From NCBI RefSeq assembly GCF_005503145.1, contig NZ_SCNV01000001.1, positions 248,001 to 312,000 on the forward strand: DNA of 64,000 nt, given 5' to 3'. The notes below the pieces were generated by a model, which saw nothing but the letters and a program-made list of their open reading frames with translations, was not told where the DNA came from and did no database searches. Below are positions 61,939-64,000 of this stretch, piece after piece. This DNA comes from Burkholderia sp. 4M9327F10 (GTDB lineage: Bacteria; Pseudomonadota; Gammaproteobacteria; Burkholderiales; Burkholderiaceae). The position numbers and the translations under genes were made by a program. The first letter of the stretch is position 1. Each line of letters starts with the position of its first letter.

Positions 61939-63393
61939 TTATTGATCGATCGAGAGCCACACCGCCTTGGGTTCGGTGAAGTTCTCGATCGCCACATCCC
62001 CATGCTCGCGGCCGAAGCCGGAGTCGCCGGCCCCACCCCACGGCAAGCGCACATCGGTGTACCCATAGGTGTTGATCCAGACGGTACCCGCCTTCAGCGC
62101 ATGTGCCACCCGATGCACGCGGCCAATATCCGCACTCCACACACCTGCGGCCAGGCTGTAGAGCGTTCCGTTAGCAATCCGAATCGCGTCTTCCTCATCT
62201 TCGAAACGGATCACGCTCGCCACAGGACCAAAAATTTCCTCCTGGGAGATGCGCATTTCATGTTCGACGTTGGCAAACACCGTGGGCTCGACGAAAAATC
62301 CCCGCTGACCCAGTCGCGCGCCGCCGGTCACGAGTGTGGCGCCTTCGCCCTTGCCCACCTCCACATAGTCCAGCACCGTTTTCAACTGTGCGGCCGAGAC
62401 CACCGGACCCATCGAGGTCTCGCGCGCCGCCGGGTCGCCCACCTTGATCGATTTCGCCCGTGCAGCGAGCCGCTCGACCACCTCGTCATAGACAGCGCGA
62501 TGCGCCAGAATGCGCGAGCCTGCCGAGCACACCTGTCCTGTGTTGAAGAAAATGCCTGACGCGGCGGCCCGCACCGCGTTGTCGAGATTGGCGTCGGCGA
62601 AGATCACATTGGCCGACTTGCCGCCCAGTTCAAGCGTCACCCGCTTGAAGTTGCCCGCCGCCCCTTGCAGGATGCCGCGCCCCACCGAGGGCGAGCCGGT
62701 GAATGTCACCTTGTCGACCCCCGGATGAGCCACGAGCGCATCGCCGACCACGCGCCCTTTGCCGGTGACGATATTCAGCACCCCCGGCGGCACCCCGGCT
62801 TCCAGTGCAAGTTCGCCCACCCGAAGCGCAGTAAGCGGCGTAATCTCGGCGGGCTTGACGATCATGGTGCAGCCGCACGCGAGCGCCGGCGCGATTTTCC
62901 ACATGCCGATCATCAACGGGAAATTCCACGGCACGATGGCCGCGACCACGCCGACCGGCTCACGTATCGTGTAGGTCAGCGCATCGGGCCGTACCGGGAC
63001 CACCTGGCCTGTGATCTTGTCGCACCAGCCCGCATAGTAAGCAAGCGTGTCGATGGCGGCGGGCAGATCCTGGCGCTGCACGGCGGCAATCGGCTTGCCG
63101 CCGTCGAGACTCTCGAGCGTCGCCAGCTCCTCCTGGTGTGTGCGCAACAGATCCGTGAACCTCGCGAGGATACGGCCGCGTTCGGCAGCGCGCAGGGCAT
63201 TCCACACTTTCAGCGCAGCGCGGGCCGCGCGCACTGCCGTGTCGACGTCAGCCACACTGCCCTGAGCGACGAGCGCAATCGGCTCTTCAGTTGCCGGGTT
63301 GATATCGACAGAGTATTCGCCGCTGCCGGGCGCGACGTGTTTGCCGTCGATCAGCAGGTCGTAGCGCTTGAGCTCGATATTCGTGTCCATCAT
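61939..63393 (-). CDS. Aldehyde dehydrogenase (NAD(P)+)
   Basis: 484 residues from ATG 63393 (ATG ATG, with an AAGGAG site). Oxidises an aldehyde to the acid. Seen: VVAAIVPWNFPLMIGMWKIA, LELGGKSANVIFADA with the catalytic Glu, FFNTGQVCSAGSRI with the catalytic Cys near 290, and EEIFGPVASVIRFE. It belongs to the betaine/gamma-aminobutyraldehyde-like branch. The start overlaps the stop of the upstream transporter gene (CCATGA), so the two are coupled. Confidence 0.94.
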   Translation of the reverse strand: MMDTNIELKRYDLLIDGKHVAPGSGEYSVDINPATEEPIALVAQGSVADVDTAVRAARAALKVWNALRAAERGRILARFTDLLRTHQEELATLESLDGGKPIAAVQRQDLPAAIDTLAYYAGWCDKITGQVVPVRPDALTYTIREPVGVVAAIVPWNFPLMIGMWKIAPALACGCTMIVKPAEITPLTALRVGELALEAGVPPGVLNIVTGKGRVVGDALVAHPGVDKVTFTGSPSVGRGILQGAAGNFKRVTLELGGKSANVIFADANLDNAVRAAASGIFFNTGQVCSAGSRILAHRAVYDEVVERLAARAKSIKVGDPAARETSMGPVVSAAQLKTVLDYVEVGKGEGATLVTGGARLGQRGFFVEPTVFANVEHEMRISQEEIFGPVASVIRFEDEEDAIRIANGTLYSLAAGVWSADIGRVHRVAHALKAGTVWINTYGYTDVRLPWGGAGDSGFGREHGDVAIENFTEPKAVWLSIDQ

Positions 63394-64000
63394 GGTGCTC
63401 CTTGCTTTGAGGGATTAAGTTCAGCCGGACTGGCGGCAGCGGCAGCAGCGGCCGGTCGATTGCGCAAGCCGATCCAGCGGGCTCGCATGGGGGCAAGAAT
63501 GAACCTGGCGGAAATGGCCGCGGCGATTGTCACCACGGCGGAGACGATAAACACCAGATTCCAGCCGCCCATCGTGGAAAGCACCGAGGCGAGCGGCACA
63601 AGTAACGAGGCCGTGCCTTTCGCCGTGTACAGCGTCCCGGCATTGGCCGCCGCGTACTTGCTGCCGAAGGTGTCCGCACAGATTGCAGGGAAGATCGAGA
63701 AAATCTCGCCCCAAAACAGAAAGATCAAGGCGGCGAAGGTCATGAACGCATACGGGTTGCTGCCGTATTCCATCAGCCCGAGCAAGGCCAGCCCTTCACC
63801 GGTGAAGATCATGAACATGGTGTTCTCGCGGCCCAGCTTGTCGGAGATAAAGCCGCATAGCGGACGCGTGAAACCGTTGCAGACGTTGTCGATCGAGAGC
63901 GTCATTGTCAGCAGCGGCAAGGTCATGCCGAAGAAGTTCATGGGTATGCGCGCGAGTCCCCAGTCCTTGGCGATGGGGCCTAGCTGCGCGGTCGCCATCA
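63390..64000 (-). CDS. OxlT-like MFS transporter (oxalate/formate antiporter type), partial
   Basis: Only the C-terminal 200 or so residues lie in the window. Seen: six or so membrane helices, DNVCNGFTRPLCGFISDKLG (a loop motif), LIFLFWGEIFSIFPAICADT and FGSKYAAANAGTLYTAKGTA, typical of OxlT-type oxalate/formate antiporters. The stop overlaps the aldehyde dehydrogenase start, so both work in one operon; perhaps an aldehyde or acid is imported and oxidised. The N-terminus is beyond the window edge. Confidence 0.88.
   Translation of the reverse strand, partial: MATAQLGPIAKDWGLARIPMNFFGMTLPLLTMTLSIDNVCNGFTRPLCGFISDKLGRENTMFMIFTGEGLALLGLMEYGSNPYAFMTFAALIFLFWGEIFSIFPAICADTFGSKYAAANAGTLYTAKGTASLLVPLASVLSTMGGWNLVFIVSAVVTIAAAISARFILAPMRARWIGLRNRPAAAAAAASPAELNPSKQGAP

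Overview
This window looks like a chromosome or megaplasmid segment of a Burkholderia sensu lato proteobacterium, most likely Paraburkholderia. The GC-rich coding background, the OmpC-like trimeric porin, the DUF2968 and XapX proteins, the NlpD-like lipoprotein and the many c-di-GMP enzymes all fit that group. This is judged from gene content and family recognition; no database search was run. No rRNA, tRNA or CRISPR array was seen.

Region 1 (1-17.4 kb) is a c-di-GMP and exopolysaccharide block. A cellulose synthase operon on the minus strand (propeller-GGDEF sensor, bcsA, bcsB, then an exported protein cut by the window edge) is followed by three more c-di-GMP enzymes: a PTS EIIC-EAL fusion, a GGDEF-EAL protein and a membrane GGDEF protein. 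Among them lie an orphan FlhD-like regulator without flhC and a Tat-exported alginate-lyase/LamG lipoprotein. Synthesis, turnover and sensing of c-di-GMP, cellulose production, a motility-type regulator and a polysaccharide lyase thus sit together.

Region 2 (17.7-35.1 kb) is an accessory island full of mobile-element debris. It holds a TnsA-like remnant whose stop codon is the first three bases of an intact IS3-family element, a LysR/XapX pair, a LysR fragment, a porin, and two inverted copies of one IS5-family element. Between those copies lies a catabolic set: an MFS transporter, a 4,5-dihydroxyphthalate decarboxylase-like protein, a MarR regulator, and an operon for a three-component Rieske dioxygenase (ferredoxin, reductase, alpha, beta). 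IS66 and IS630 remnants and an isochorismatase pseudogene are interspersed. The dioxygenase operon and the decarboxylase gene each have a sigma70-like promoter followed by the same 15-bp near-palindrome, which suggests one shared regulator. A third IS5-family element closes the island at 35.1 kb.

Region 3 (35.1-64 kb) is mostly housekeeping and conserved genes: glycogen phosphorylase, a DHA2 efflux pump, threonine aldolase, an NlpD-like lipoprotein, 6-phosphogluconate dehydrogenase with a strong terminator, a small cluster with DUF938, PPOX, sirtuin and oxidoreductase-like proteins, an SDR, a KimA-like permease, a TonB receptor/ExbB/ExbD/TonB operon behind a perfect ATGTTATAACAT palindrome (Zur-box-like), a DUF2252 protein, GltS, a PanE-like reductase, and an aldehyde dehydrogenase coupled to an OxlT-type MFS transporter that runs off the window.
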